Assembly (NCBI GenBank): GCA_964017235.1
Contig: OZ024935.1
Span: 33,273,596 to 33,337,595 of the forward strand
From: Sabellastarte sp. h YS-2021
Taxonomy: Eukaryota; Annelida; Polychaeta; Sabellida; Sabellidae
Reading direction: 5' to 3'
DNA length: 64,000 bases
A model generated the notes under the pieces. That model did no database searches. It was not told the origin of the DNA and saw nothing but the letters and a program-made list of their open reading frames with translations. Numbering within the stretch: the first letter of the stretch is position 1; each line of letters starts with the position of its first letter. Positions 10,876-20,995 of the stretch are shown one piece after another. Made by a program: the position numbers and the translations under genes.

Positions 10876-13776
10876 GTGTTCTCGGCCATGTTATTTGTGA
10901 AAGTCATTCTAGTGATATGTTTCCTGTGTGTTGGTTTCTTGTGTAACTGGCTGAATGCTGACAGGAGTCAGAACTGTGAAAAGATTGACCGGAGTATCCC
11001 TTCTATTTTTCGGCTTTCTGTCTTGATCCGTAAATATTGTTACACTAGCGATACAAAACAGGTTCCTCCACAACTGAAATTTAAAAACCTACTACTACTC
11101 CTTTTGTTGTGTGGCGATGTTGCTTCAAACCCTGGCCCCACCAGTTTTGGATTTGTCAATTGTAGATCCGTTCGCAATAAAGGCCCTCTCCTGCAGGACC
11201 TGATAAAACACGGTGACCTAGACATCCTGGGTCTAGCTGAGACGCATATTAGACCAAATGATACTGATGGCCTCCTGAGTTCTCTTACACCGGCAGATTA
11301 CAATTTCATCCAAAAACCAAGGTGCACTGGTCGGGGAGGTGGTGTTGGTTTTCTGTGTAGAAAAACCTTTTCTCCCAGTATTGTCTCTTCACCAGTTTTC
11401 AGGTCATTTGAAATTATCATACTTTCGTTTAAGTCTGATTATAATAGCTTTGTTGCGGCTTGTGTGTATCGTCCTCCTGGTTCTTGTACTACTCAGTTTC
11501 TGGAAGATTTTCTGGCTCTTTCTGGCTTTCTGTCTTCGACTGGTTCCAGTTTCATCATTTGTGGCGATATAAATGTCCATCTGGATATTGAGTGTGGCGA
11601 TAGGTCCAGGTTTAACGACATCCTTCAGTGTTGTGGTTTGGTTCAAAGTGTCAGTGGCCCGACTCATTTACTGGGTCACACTCTGGATGTTTTGATATCT
11701 CCTTGTGACTCAGATTTTGTCCGCAATGTTAGTGTTGGGGATTTCATTTCTGACCATGCTACCATAAGATGCCAACTGGATTTCTCCCACCTATCAACCA
11801 GCATCGACAAATGGGTCTCTTATCGACGGTACCACAGGATTGATATCGACCAGTTCAGAAATGACCTTAATAATATACCGTTTGTACGGTCCCCTGAAGG
11901 TACTGCTGCAGAACTTTATGATCAGTACATAACTGGTGTTACACAGGTACTTGACAAGCATGCTCCTATCATTTCAGGCAAGGCTAAACAGCAGTCTGAT
12001 GAGTGGTTGTCTGATTCGTATCGCATGGCTCGATCTCTTAGACGCCAATTTGAATGAAGGTGGAGAAAACATAAGTCAGAGTTGAATAGGTCAAGACTCC
12101 GCAGGCAAATTGCCTGGTGTAATCGACTGGCCAATAAAGACAAGGGTTCATACTATACAAATCTCATAACTGCTAATAGTCGTGACCCCAAGAAGCTATG
12201 GCAGTCATTGAGGAAGGTGTTGCATCGCACCTCCGAGACTGTCCTGCCTGCTCCTAGCTCAGACAAAAGCCTCGCGGACATGTTTGCTTCTTTTTTCTCC
12301 AATAAAATGAGCAAAATCAGGGACACCTTTGCTACTTCTGGCTCTTTCAATGACGCACCGGATTCTGTGCCTCCTGCTTTCAATGCCTTTATGCCTGTCA
12401 CTGAAGACGAGGTCTATAAGTGTATTAGTGAATCCCCCACTAAATCTTGCTCACTAGACCCTAAACCAACATTCCTCCTTAAGGATTGTCTTGATATCCT
12501 CCTCTCTTCCATTACCAAGTTGGTAAATTATTCTCTCATTGAAGGATCCTTCCCAAATTCTTTCAAAAAGGCGGTTGTCACCCCCCTCATAAAAAAGGCT
12601 TCCCTTCCTAGAGACGACCTTAAGAATTATCGCCCAGTGTCTGGTCTTTGTTTCCTGTCAAAGTTGGTTGAGCGAGTCGTTGCCAGGCAGCTAACGTCAC
12701 ACATTAATAACAACAAACTGGACAATCCTCATCAGTCAGCACATAAGCCAGGACATTCCACGGAAACTGCTTTATTGTCTATAAAACACGAGGTTCATCT
12801 CTCTCTGGCACGCGGTGAACCCACAGCTCTAGTACTTCTTGACTTATCAGCCGCATTTGACACTATAGACCATAATATTCTCCTTGGTTACCTTAAATCC
12901 TGGTTTGGTCTTGGTGGAACAGCTCTAAGGTGGTTTGCTTCCTACTTAAGAAATCGTTGCCAGGCCATTAAGATAGGCTCCACACTATCTGAATTAAGCA
13001 ATCTCATCTATGGAGTCCCACAAGGTCCTGTTCTGGGTCCGTTACTGTTTTCACTCTATACAACACCACTCAGTAAAATTATTCGCCTCCACCCGCATAT
13101 TAAATTCCATTTTTATGCGGATGACACTCAGTTATACATCCATCTCTCCCACAAGAATGCTTCTTCGGCTCTCGCCAAGCTAAATGCCTGCCTTCGTGAT
13201 GTTCAAGAATGGATGTCTCTCACTAAATTGAAGCTCAACCCTGAAAAAACTGAGTTTATTGTCTTTGGTTCCAAGGCTCAACGTCAGAAGATTTCCTCTC
13301 ACTTTCCTGTTAGCATTCTTGGTAGCCTTCTTCATCCGGTTGATTCTGTCAGAAATCTAGGTGTGTGGTTTGATGCAGATTTTTCATTCTCTGAGCATAT
13401 CAAGAGGACTTGCAAAGCGTGCTTCCTTCAGATGCGTGACCTCCGTAGAATTAGAAAGTATCTCACTTCTGAAGTGGCAGTCCTTGCTGCAAATGCCTTG
13501 GTTAGTAGTCGTCTGGACTATTGTAACTCTCTGTTCAGAGGTTTGTCCGGTTTCAATCAGCACAAATTGCAAAGTATTCAGAACACCCTTGCTCGTATTG
13601 TTTTGCCTTTGATGCTCCTAAGATCTGGAATGACCTCCCTCAAGATGTTCGCAGTGCAACATCAGTTGCCTCCTTCAGAAAGAAGCTTAAAACTTACCTG
13701 TTTGCAAAAGCCTACCCACCATAGCCTCTCCCGTCACATCTGTGTCTCCTTGGTACGACCTGGCTATGTCCCTTGA
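10876..13776 (+). pseudogene. LINE polyprotein: signal-like N-terminus, 2A-like motif, APE endonuclease, reverse transcriptase
   Basis: One frame of 967 codons interrupted by a single TGA at 12,055-12,057 (context RRQFE-stop-RWRKHKSE, possibly from CGA). The N-terminus has a hydrophobic run (LFVKVILVICFLCVGFLC) and at residues 80-88 the 2A-like GDVASNPGP. An apurinic-endonuclease domain follows (VNCRSVRNK, LGLAETHI, FIICGDINVHLD, FISDHATI), then an RT domain (KNYRPVSGL, LLDLSAAFDTIDH, GVPQGPVLGPL, FYADDTQLYI). Near 13,600 the frame jumps: LQSIQNTLARIV is joined directly to the family's C-terminal stretch (APKIWNDLPQDVRSAT), which is present in another frame. This implies an internal deletion of roughly 200 bp or more. 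The family nicks DNA and copies its RNA at the nick. Confidence 0.93.
11113..11139 (+). other. 2A-like ribosome-skipping motif GDVASNPGP
   Basis: It reads in frame near the N-terminus of the LINE ORF. 2A peptides (consensus D-V/I-E-x-N-P-G-P) make ribosomes skip a bond between the final Gly and Pro, and are known in LINEs of sea urchins and molluscs. Here the consensus Glu is Ala, which may lower activity. Skipping would free an 87-residue N-terminal peptide from the endonuclease-RT protein. Confidence 0.75.
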
Positions 13777-13870
13777 TTAACGATAACTGCCTTGCTTTAT
13801 GTTTAGATGCGCCTTAGAGTCCATCAGTGATGGAGATTAAGCGCTATAAAAGTCCACATTAGATTAGATT
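13777..13870 (+). repeat. LINE 3' end with ATTAG microsatellite tail
   Basis: It contains GCGCCTTAGAGTCCA, GATTAAGCGCTATAAAAG and ends in short ATTAG repeats. CR1/L2 elements typically end in such short repeats rather than poly(A). Confidence 0.8.
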
Positions 13871-13878
13871 AGAAGACT

Positions 13879-14790
13879 TGTTCTTGGAGTTGTCCACTCC
13901 TAGACATCAGGTGTGAAGGTTGAGAAACTGAGGGTTGTTGTGAAACACCTGGATGTGGGACTGTTTGAGGAGTATTGTTGACACTGGTAACTGTAGTAGG
14001 ATCTCCATGGAGAGCTGCCCTAGGTCCCAAAATCAGGGCATGGGGCAATTACAATGATGATGCCTGATTTTTGGATCACCCTGTAAAGAAGAGCCGCGGG
14101 AGGGTAGGCATGGGCAGTGAGACCAGTTTATGTTCAGAGCATCTATGTCCCAAGCATTTGGATCTGGGACTGGAGATACGTACAAAGGAACCTTGTAGTT
14201 CAGACGAGTGGCAAACAGGTCTACTTGAGGAGTGAACCACTTCTGACAGATCCGTCTGAACACCTACGGATGCAGTGACCATTCTGTAGACTGGACTTGG
14301 TTTGACCTTGATAGAAGGTCAGCCATCACGTTCAGACAACCCAAGATGTGTCTGGGTTTTAGAGAGATCCAGCAATGATGGCACCAGGTCATGATTTTCT
14401 ACAGGAGAGCAAACATCTCCGCCGAGTGGGTTCCTCCTTGTTCGTTTATGTAGGCTACTACTGTTGAGTTGTCCGTAGCAACCAACACGGTTAGGTCTGA
14501 CACTGGTCCTTGAATCTCTGAAGGGCCACAGAAACCACCTTCAACTTAAGAACATTTATGTGTAGCCTTTTTTCCCTGTCTGACCAAAGACCTTTTGTAG
14601 AGATTTGCTCTAAGTGAGTGCCCCAACCTTTGTTTGAGGCATCTGTAAAGAGTTGGATGCTGAGGTCTTTGGGATGAAGGTCTTCATCACATTTTCGGGA
14701 TTATGCCACCACTCTAGGTGAGCTGAAATGGTCTCTGACCAAGTAAGGAGGCTGTCCCGTGGTTGAGAAAATCTCCAGTGCTTCTTGAGG
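13879..14790 (-). pseudogene. DIRS RT-RNase H, C-terminal part (fossil)
   Basis: Carries the RNase H part and its tail. Recognisable pieces are VDLFATRLNYKVPLYVSPVPDPNAWDID in the ORF near 14,100-14,263 (only part of this is the conserved signature) and HWRFSQPRDSLLTWSETIS near 14,740. It lies between the LINE and the Penelope-like element. Broken. Confidence 0.8.
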
Positions 14791-14804
14791 TAAAACTGGA
14801 AGGG

Positions 14805-16577
14805 AAAAGAGGGGCACATGGGTAAGGGGTGCCATGAGAGGGCATATGCTTCATACAAACATATTAATGCCTGCTGGGTGGAGTGTAGGGAATGCCCAAA
14901 TGTAATATAATTCTTGGCTTCTGCGCCTATTTGTGGTATTTGGGTTTGATAGATCCCCCATCCAATGTAAAATGGTGAACTCCATATGTTTCACAGAATG
15001 GTCTTTCTGGGTGAAATGTCTGGAGACAGGAGTGGACTTTTCAGAAGAAAATTTCTGGACACTAGTATGGTGTTCATACATTCTGTTTCTGAAGGGTCTC
15101 TTGGTTTCACCAATATATTGGTGGCCACATTTTTTACAATTTATGATGTAAATCAGGTTAGTAAGTTCACAGGTAACTTTGTGTTTAACTGGCATGTTTT
15201 TGCATTTAAACACTTGATTAGAGTGAAAGCTAGTAATCTGATCAACTTTCTTGATTCTAGGACAGTAGGTGCATTTACCTAATCTTGTGCAGATAGGTAT
15301 ATGTACTGCTTTGTTGGGTTCAGTACTAGGTTTCAAGGGGTATGATATAGTGCTACTGGTAAGAATGTCCCTGAGATTGGGCAGGCGTCTGAAACCAATA
15401 AGTGGTTTTGTACTGAAAATCTGAGTGAGTTCCTCAGTATTTTGGATAATATTCCAATTGTTTCTAACTAGAGACCCAATTTCTGGGTTCCTAGGATTGA
15501 ACTGAGTGACCCTGACTGGTGAGTCCTTAGTTTCTTTTGAGACTGTTTGAAGTAATTCATCCTGATTAAATTTCCTAGCCCTATTGTAATGCCTTTTGAG
15601 GCTTTGGAATGGGTACCCTCTATTAAGGTAGAAACCAGTGAGTTTTTTGGCGTTTGCCTCAAAGTCACTGTCCAGAGTACAAATCCTTCTGAGTCTAAGG
15701 TACTGGCCATATGGTCCTTTGGTGAGGACACTTTGGGGATGGGCTGAGCTGTATTCCAAATACAGATGAGTGTCTGTAGGCTTATTAAATAGGGTTGTGG
15801 TGAGCCCTCTGTTTGAGTCAAATTTGACAGTTGTGTCAAGGAAGTCAATGTGAGTGTAGCTCATTTCATGGGTGAATTTGATAGTTGGGTGCAAGGAGTT
15901 TAAGTATTCAATGAAGGTTTTCAAAGCTTCTTCCCCATGTGTCCACACCATAAAACAGTCATCAATAAACCGTTTCCAGGTGAGGGGCTTCAATGGGAAG
16001 CCAGCTAGTGCTTTAGTCTCAAACCTATCCATAAACAGGTTGGCATAGTTAGGTGCTAGAGATGTGCCCATAGCTGTGCCACCAGTTTGTAGATAGTGAT
16101 CCCCATTGAAGGTGAAGTTCATACTGTGGAGAACTAGTTTGAGTAAGTCCAGTATAAACGACGCTATAGGGGTTTTACTAGGGTCACTTCTCAATTTCTC
16201 AGCAACAGCCAAGATACCTTCATTGTTAGGTATATTGGTGTAGAGAAAGGAGACATCTAATGTGCATAAAATGGCTCCTTCAGGGATGGGTCCTAAGTCT
16301 TTGATCTTTCTGATGAAGTCTTGGGTGTCCCTAATGTAGGACTTAGTTTTTGGAACATACTCTTTAATATGCTCATCTACCAGCTTGCTAATTCTGCTAG
16401 TAGGGTGGTTTACCGCCTGGGACTCCTTTTTTGTGGATTTTAGGTAGCATATAAAACCTTGCCTCAGTACAATCTACTGGGTTAAGGTGGTCAAAGTTTT
16501 TATCTGAGATTAGGCCCTTTTGTTGCATTAATGTAAGTGTCTTGGTTACATTTCTGGCTATCTCTTGGGTTGAGTCA
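14805..16577 (-). mobile_element. Penelope-like element inserted in DIRS, with 14-bp target duplication
   Basis: TAAAACTGGAAGGG occurs at 14,791-14,804 and 16,578-16,591. The DIRS frame reads continuously across the duplication if the insert is ignored, which fixes both edges. The insert runs on the minus strand, starts within the reverse transcriptase (so it is 5'-truncated) and ends about 45 bp after its stop codon. A related 3' end lies at 63,826-63,935. Confidence 0.92.
14851..16530 (-). pseudogene. Penelope-like reverse transcriptase with GIY-YIG endonuclease (5'-truncated)
   Basis: From the N-side the visible parts are RFYMLPKIHKKGVPG, the PLE-typical TLDVSFLYTNIP (RT motif with catalytic Asp), GTSLAPNYANLFM, WKRFIDDCFMVW (RT catalytic DD), and at the C-terminus a Cys-rich linker followed by LIYIINCKKCGHQYIGET, the GIY-YIG nuclease with R in KRPFRNRMYEH. 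PLEs prime at nicks made by this nuclease, and RT and GIY-YIG together are diagnostic. The long clean frame is 14,851-16,212. The upstream RT segment to about 16,530 is in a shifted frame, with a short loss around 16,400-16,420. Confidence 0.92.
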
Positions 16578-16591
16578 TAAAACTGGAAGGG

Positions 16592-17780
16592 CCTCATGTG
16601 AAGGCGTCCCTCCGGGACCATTTTCTCCATTGAGGCAAGCAACCCAATTAGTGACATCAAACATCTTGCAGTCAAAACATGTTTTGTCTTTAAGCATAGG
16701 ATTAAATCCTGACGTTTGAACCATCTCTCTTGAGTGGGTTTTACAAGGGCTGAATCTAGATGGTATTCATAGCCCACGAATGAGAACACCTGAGTAGGTT
16801 TCAGTTCTGACTTTTCCTGATTTATTATCCACCCTAAGGACTGAGTCTGAGTGTTCATTTGTGCTTCTTTCTGAGAGTGGGCCCTGATCAGCCAATCGTC
16901 CAAGTATTGATGAAGTCTGATTCCCCTTGTGAGGGCCATCAGCTTCACTTCCTTTACAATCATTATAAATACCTGAGGGGCCGTGGCCAGACCAAATGGA
17001 AAAGAGATGAACTGGAATACCTGAGACCTGTGGCAAAACCTTAGGTACTTGAGTTTGGGTGGATGGGGATGTGAAGGTAAGCGTCTGACAAGTCTATGGA
17101 CGCCACCCATTCCCCTGGGACCAGAGAAGCCCTGACGGACTCTGGGGTTTCCATTTTGAACCTTTCCACGAATAGAAAGGTGTTGAGCCTGCTCAAGTCT
17201 ATCACTGACCTCCACCTTTGGTGAGGCTTGGGGATTAGAAACAGGCGACTGTAAAACCCGAGAGATTTTACATTTTCCACCCTTTCTATTGCATTCTTTG
17301 ACAGAAGAGACTGGATACACACGGTCAGAGCTAGATCTTTTTGATGGGCCTTGTATCATGAGTGAATCATGGGAGCTCAGCGAGTTTTGGTTTTGATATG
17401 AATGGTAGAATGTAACCATTGGTAATAATGTTTAACACGTTGCTTGAACATTTGTTTGTTTGCCAGTCTCTTCTGAAAAAATGGAGGTGACCTCCTACTG
17501 GTGGACTGACTGAGGCTATGGAGGAGTCATTGGGAAGGGGTGTTTCCATGCCCTCGTCCCCTTGAGTGAGGTCGAAAACGGCCTCTGAAGCCTCTGTTGT
17601 TCGATTTTCCCCTGAGGAAAACAACTGGCTACTGCCAGGTGTGGATTGTCCCCTATAGGGACGTTTCGTGCAGGAGAATCTTATTGTGGTGGGGACCACA
17701 AAAGGACTTGTTCTGATAGGGTGCAAAACCCTGAAAATCTTTCTGGGCGCCTTTTTCAAGGAGAAATTCTTCTCCATCCT
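16592..17780 (-). pseudogene. DIRS reverse transcriptase, N-terminal and central part (fossil)
   Basis: RT of the DIRS element. Family signatures are GGHLHFFRRDWQ and NGYILPF near 17,440-17,500, FQFISFPFGLATAPQVF near 16,990, IRLHQYLDDWLIRA (the LDD catalytic motif) near 16,890, and SLIGLLASMEKMVPEGRLHMRP near 16,620. The frame is interrupted next to the Penelope insertion and is broken elsewhere. Confidence 0.88.
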
Positions 17781-19414
17781 TGACTAGTTGCGACTTGAAC
17801 AAAGGTGAAGGCCAAAAAGGCAAGTTCCTAAGTTCGTGTACGTCACCTTGAATCCCCTAGGTATGGTTGAAGAAGGGTCATTTCAGCCTCACTGCTTAGC
17901 AGGCAGTATTAACGATGGAATATAACTCCCTTTGGAGGATATGGGCCAGGGATTTGACTCAATGAGGCTAGAGCTCTCTGCTGAATAAGAATCCTCTTAT
18001 TTCGAAGTAGTCACAGGCCTTGTCATATGCATGCCTGGCTACTCTATCTGGATTGGCACCCTTTTGAATCTGGCTTTCGACCTTCTTAAAGGTTGACTTA
18101 AGACTGTGCTGGCACTTCTCCATGGTGGAGTTGCAGGATGAAGCAGTCTTAGAGAAGGTAGCTGCAAAGTTAATAGTGCAGAGGTTCTGCCTTGCCTGGT
18201 GTTCAAGTTCTTTCAGAACTTTCAGAACTTGTAGGGGAACCTTGCCCATAGGGGCCCCAGAGGGCTGTGGGGAGATAAATATTTTTGCAAAATCAGAGTT
18301 CAACTCCTGCATCTTGTCCTCAAAACAAGGCTTCATACCACTTTGCAGTGGAAGAAGGGGGCTTAATGTATTTACCCTCAGGCAGATGAGAGGCCTGGAA
18401 GTCCTGTTCAAACTTCTCAAAGGCATTTTTGAGGCGAGGAGTTAAAGGGAGCACAGCTGAAGGCTCCTGTTGGGATTTCTCATTGTCCAGACACAAAATA
18501 GTAGTAGAGGACCTAGGCATAGTGTCCCTGGGGTCAGGGAGTTTCAATATGTGCCTAAAAGTTTCAATTTCCTATGCATATTGTGAGGGTAAGTCAGACA
18601 TGTCTGCTTCTCCATAAAAGACTGGGCTGTATTAGTTTGGGTTTGTTCTTGCTGAGAAGTAGCCCCTTGGGCTGGGCCGACTTCTTGACTTGAACAGAGG
18701 AATCTGTTTCCTCTGAAGAAGATGACTGAGGGACGTATTTTGCCCTTGTTTTATGTTTTCTTTTATCCAAGTGCTTTTTAGGTCTAACCGAGTAAAGCTG
18801 CTTGGACCACATGGACTGGTAAGAAACTTGATCCGAGTCACTCAGATCTGAACCATGCTCAGATCCATGAATGGGTCCATGGACAGGTCCATGCTCGGAT
18901 TGGGCACCCTCTACATGCCCTGGGGGGAGATCAGGACCATACATGTTCATCTACATGGGCTCATCCGGTTGCATGGATGCACGGATGTTCGGATTGGAAC
19001 TCGGATGACTGGAGGGCAGAATATTTTGTTTGCTAGTTCCAGGCTTGGAAATTAGAGTGGGTGTCTGATCCACACCCACCTCCGGAGGTTTAAGCATGGT
19101 TTTAAACTCGTCTCTCAGAGACTGCATTGACTCCAGCATAGAAGCCTGAAACACCCCCATTTGTTGGTAAATTTGTAAGTTTAAGTTTGAACCTAAACTC
19201 TTCTCTAGTTTGGTTTCAATTTTCTTTCAAAGAACTGTGCCTGGGGTTGAGGGAACAGCTTGAGGAGTTTTAATAGATAATGTTTCAAACTGTAAGGGTT
19301 GTGGACGTGGGGGAGATGAAAATAGGGTGTTTGCTGCACTCTCAAGGTTAGCTTGTGAACCTGAAAACTCCTCACCATCATCCAAAAGGTCCAGATCTTC
19401 TTTTGAAGTGTCAA
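17781..19414 (-). pseudogene. DIRS gag-like ORF1 (fossil)
   Basis: Located upstream of RT in the element's own orientation, where DIRS ORF1 lies. It is compositionally biased: a His/Gly/Ser-rich stretch (HGPVHGPIHGSEHGS), an acidic/Ser tract (SSSSEETDSS), then a more structured region (MPRSSTTILCLDNE, FEKFEQDFQASHLPEGKYI, AKWYEALF). Its role is presumed to be nucleic-acid binding. It is broken and is assigned mainly by position and resemblance to other DIRS ORF1 proteins. Confidence 0.65.
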
Positions 19415-19549
19415 TTATTGACAGCTACAGCATTCTAACATATCTACGTCTGTTGTGTATTTTATTTCTTTGTTCATCAGTAAACGAACTGCAAATTGTA
19501 CACGTATTTTTATCACTCGTTTAGTGTTTTAAATATTATGTATCTTCCT

Positions 19550-19625
19550 GGAACTAAACCCAGGTTCTCTTTTTTGCTAGGCAAGTGTTACTCACTACAG
19601 TACAAGGGAAGAGATTTGTTGTTTA
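19550..19625 (-). repeat. tRNA-derived SINE-like fragment (weak)
   Basis: On the minus strand GTAGTGAGTAACACTTGCCTAG resembles a pol III A-box region, and CCTGGGTTTAGTTCC a B box, at tRNA-like spacing. It is short and lies directly beyond the DIRS 5' side. Confidence 0.35.
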
Positions 19626-19989
19626 ACTAGACCAAGGATGCATCTGTCGCTAGATGCAAGATGTATCCACCGGAAAAGGCCAACTAACATAGATTTGAAG
19701 ATAAACAGCATTTTTCAACAAGAGGAGAGTGCCCGTGAACGTGCACTGTGTCAGCTGACTGAGTGTTTTTGATTTGTGAAGGTGATAATGAGAGGAAAGC
19801 ATAATTATCAGGGAAAGTGCTGTACAGAAATACAGTAAATGGTAATTGAACAGCATGTTCGAAAGAAATTCCGAATATGACAGAAGGAAAGCACAAAAAA
19901 GTTGTGCCCTGCAAATGGTATTATGAAGGAAAGTAACAAGGTAATTGTCTAAGTGTAAAAAGTAGGCTAAAACATATTTAAAGAAATAC

Positions 19990-20705
19990 TGCAAATGCAA
20001 TATCCTCACTCGACCTTGAAGAAGGGGTCCAAGGTCAAATCCAACCACACAAAAACATTGCCAGCCCATGATTTCCTATAGGTTGGTTTACCATCCTAAA
20101 CCTCTAGGACCAATAATAAGCGAGTTATAAGCACTTTTAAGTTTGGCTGTCCTTATTTGACCTTGAGGGAGGGGTCCAACGATCAAATCTGACCACACCT
20201 AAAAATTCACAGCCCATGATTTCCTATAGGATGGTTTACCATCCCAAACATCTAGGACCAATAATAAGCGAGTTATAGGCACTTTTAAGTTTGGCTATCC
20301 TTGTTTGACCTTGAAGGAGGGGTCAAAGGTCAAATCTGACCACACCAAAAGATTCCCAGCCCATGATTTTCTATAGGTTGGTTTCCATTCCAAACCTCTA
20401 GGACCAATAATAAGCGAGTTATAAGCACTTTTAAGTTTGCCTATCCTCATTTGACCTTGAGGGAGGGGCCCAAGGTCAAATCAGACCACATCAACAGATT
20501 CCCAGCCCATGATTTCCTATAGGATAGTTTACCATCCCAAACCTCTAGGACCAATAATAAGCGAGTTATAAGCACTTTTAAGTTTGGCTATCCTTGTTTG
20601 ACCTTGAAGGAGGGGTCAAAGGTCAAATCTGACCACACCAAAAGATTCCCAGCCCATGATTTCCTACAGGTTGGTTTACCATCCCAAACCTCTAGGACCA
20701 TCTTG
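19990..20705 (+). repeat. Tandem array, ~147-bp unit (E1 copy 1, first array)
   Basis: About five units. AAGTTTGGCT recurs at about 20,139, 20,287, 20,433 and 20,580 (steps of 148, 146 and 147). Each unit carries TTGACCTTGAAGGAGG, GGTCAAATCTGACCACACC and CCAATAATAAGCGAGTTATA. Confidence 0.92.
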
Positions 20706-20995
20706 TTTTTCAAAATGCGGCCAAAAATATTCCCAGTCAAGATTTTATAATGAGGAACATATCCTGCGAATTTGAGATCTCCACCTATAATACCCTTTGC
20801 TCTAGCGGGCCAACAAAAGTCCTTGTTTAAAGTGGAATAAATGTCCCTGGCGGCCATCTTGTTTTTCAAAATGAGGACAAAAATATTCCCAGGCAACATT
20901 TCATGGTTATTAATATATCCTGCAAACTTAAGAAGGCTAGCTATAATATTTTTTTCGTTAGAGCGGTAATGGTGAAATCTCTCTACACACTGCGG
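20706..20995 (+). repeat. Two-unit spacer repeat between the E1 arrays
   Basis: Two related units beginning CATCTTGTTTTTCAAAATG (near 20,698 and 20,858), each with AAAAATATTCCCAG. Absent from E1 copy 2. Confidence 0.7.

Larger units (their letters stand above)
10383..13870 (+). mobile_element. CR1/L2-type non-LTR retrotransposon (LINE) inserted in DIRS
   Basis: The host DIRS frame stops at 10,382 and resumes at 13,879, with AGAAGACT at both junctions (10,375-10,382 and 13,871-13,878), an 8-bp target-site duplication. The LINE has about 490 bp of 5' untranslated sequence, one ORF with endonuclease and reverse transcriptase, and a 3' end with GCGCTATAAAAG followed by an ATTAG microsatellite. 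Only one in-frame stop and one internal deletion were seen, so it is a fairly young, nearly full-length copy. Tails of the same group recur at 29,930, 50,836 and 60,478 in this window. Confidence 0.92.
7938..19430 (-). mobile_element. DIRS-type tyrosine-recombinase retrotransposon, copy 1, split by three insertions
   Basis: On the minus strand the parts run gag-like ORF (about 19,414-17,780), RT-RNase H (17,780-13,879) and tyrosine recombinase (10,374-8,696), then a 3' untranslated region and terminal inverted-repeat sequence. This is the DIRS order. The element is broken: several breaks besides the Penelope-like element (14,805-16,577), the LINE (10,383-13,870) and the MITE (9,440-10,035) inserted in it. 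The outer edges are approximate. Nesting and decay make it an old copy, older than all three insertions. Confidence 0.85.

Noticed and set aside
19650-20069. Minus-strand 139-residue hydrophobic frame
   Set aside because: It lies in the E1 5' module. The homologous part of copy 2 keeps only shorter, interrupted versions, so it is not a conserved gene.
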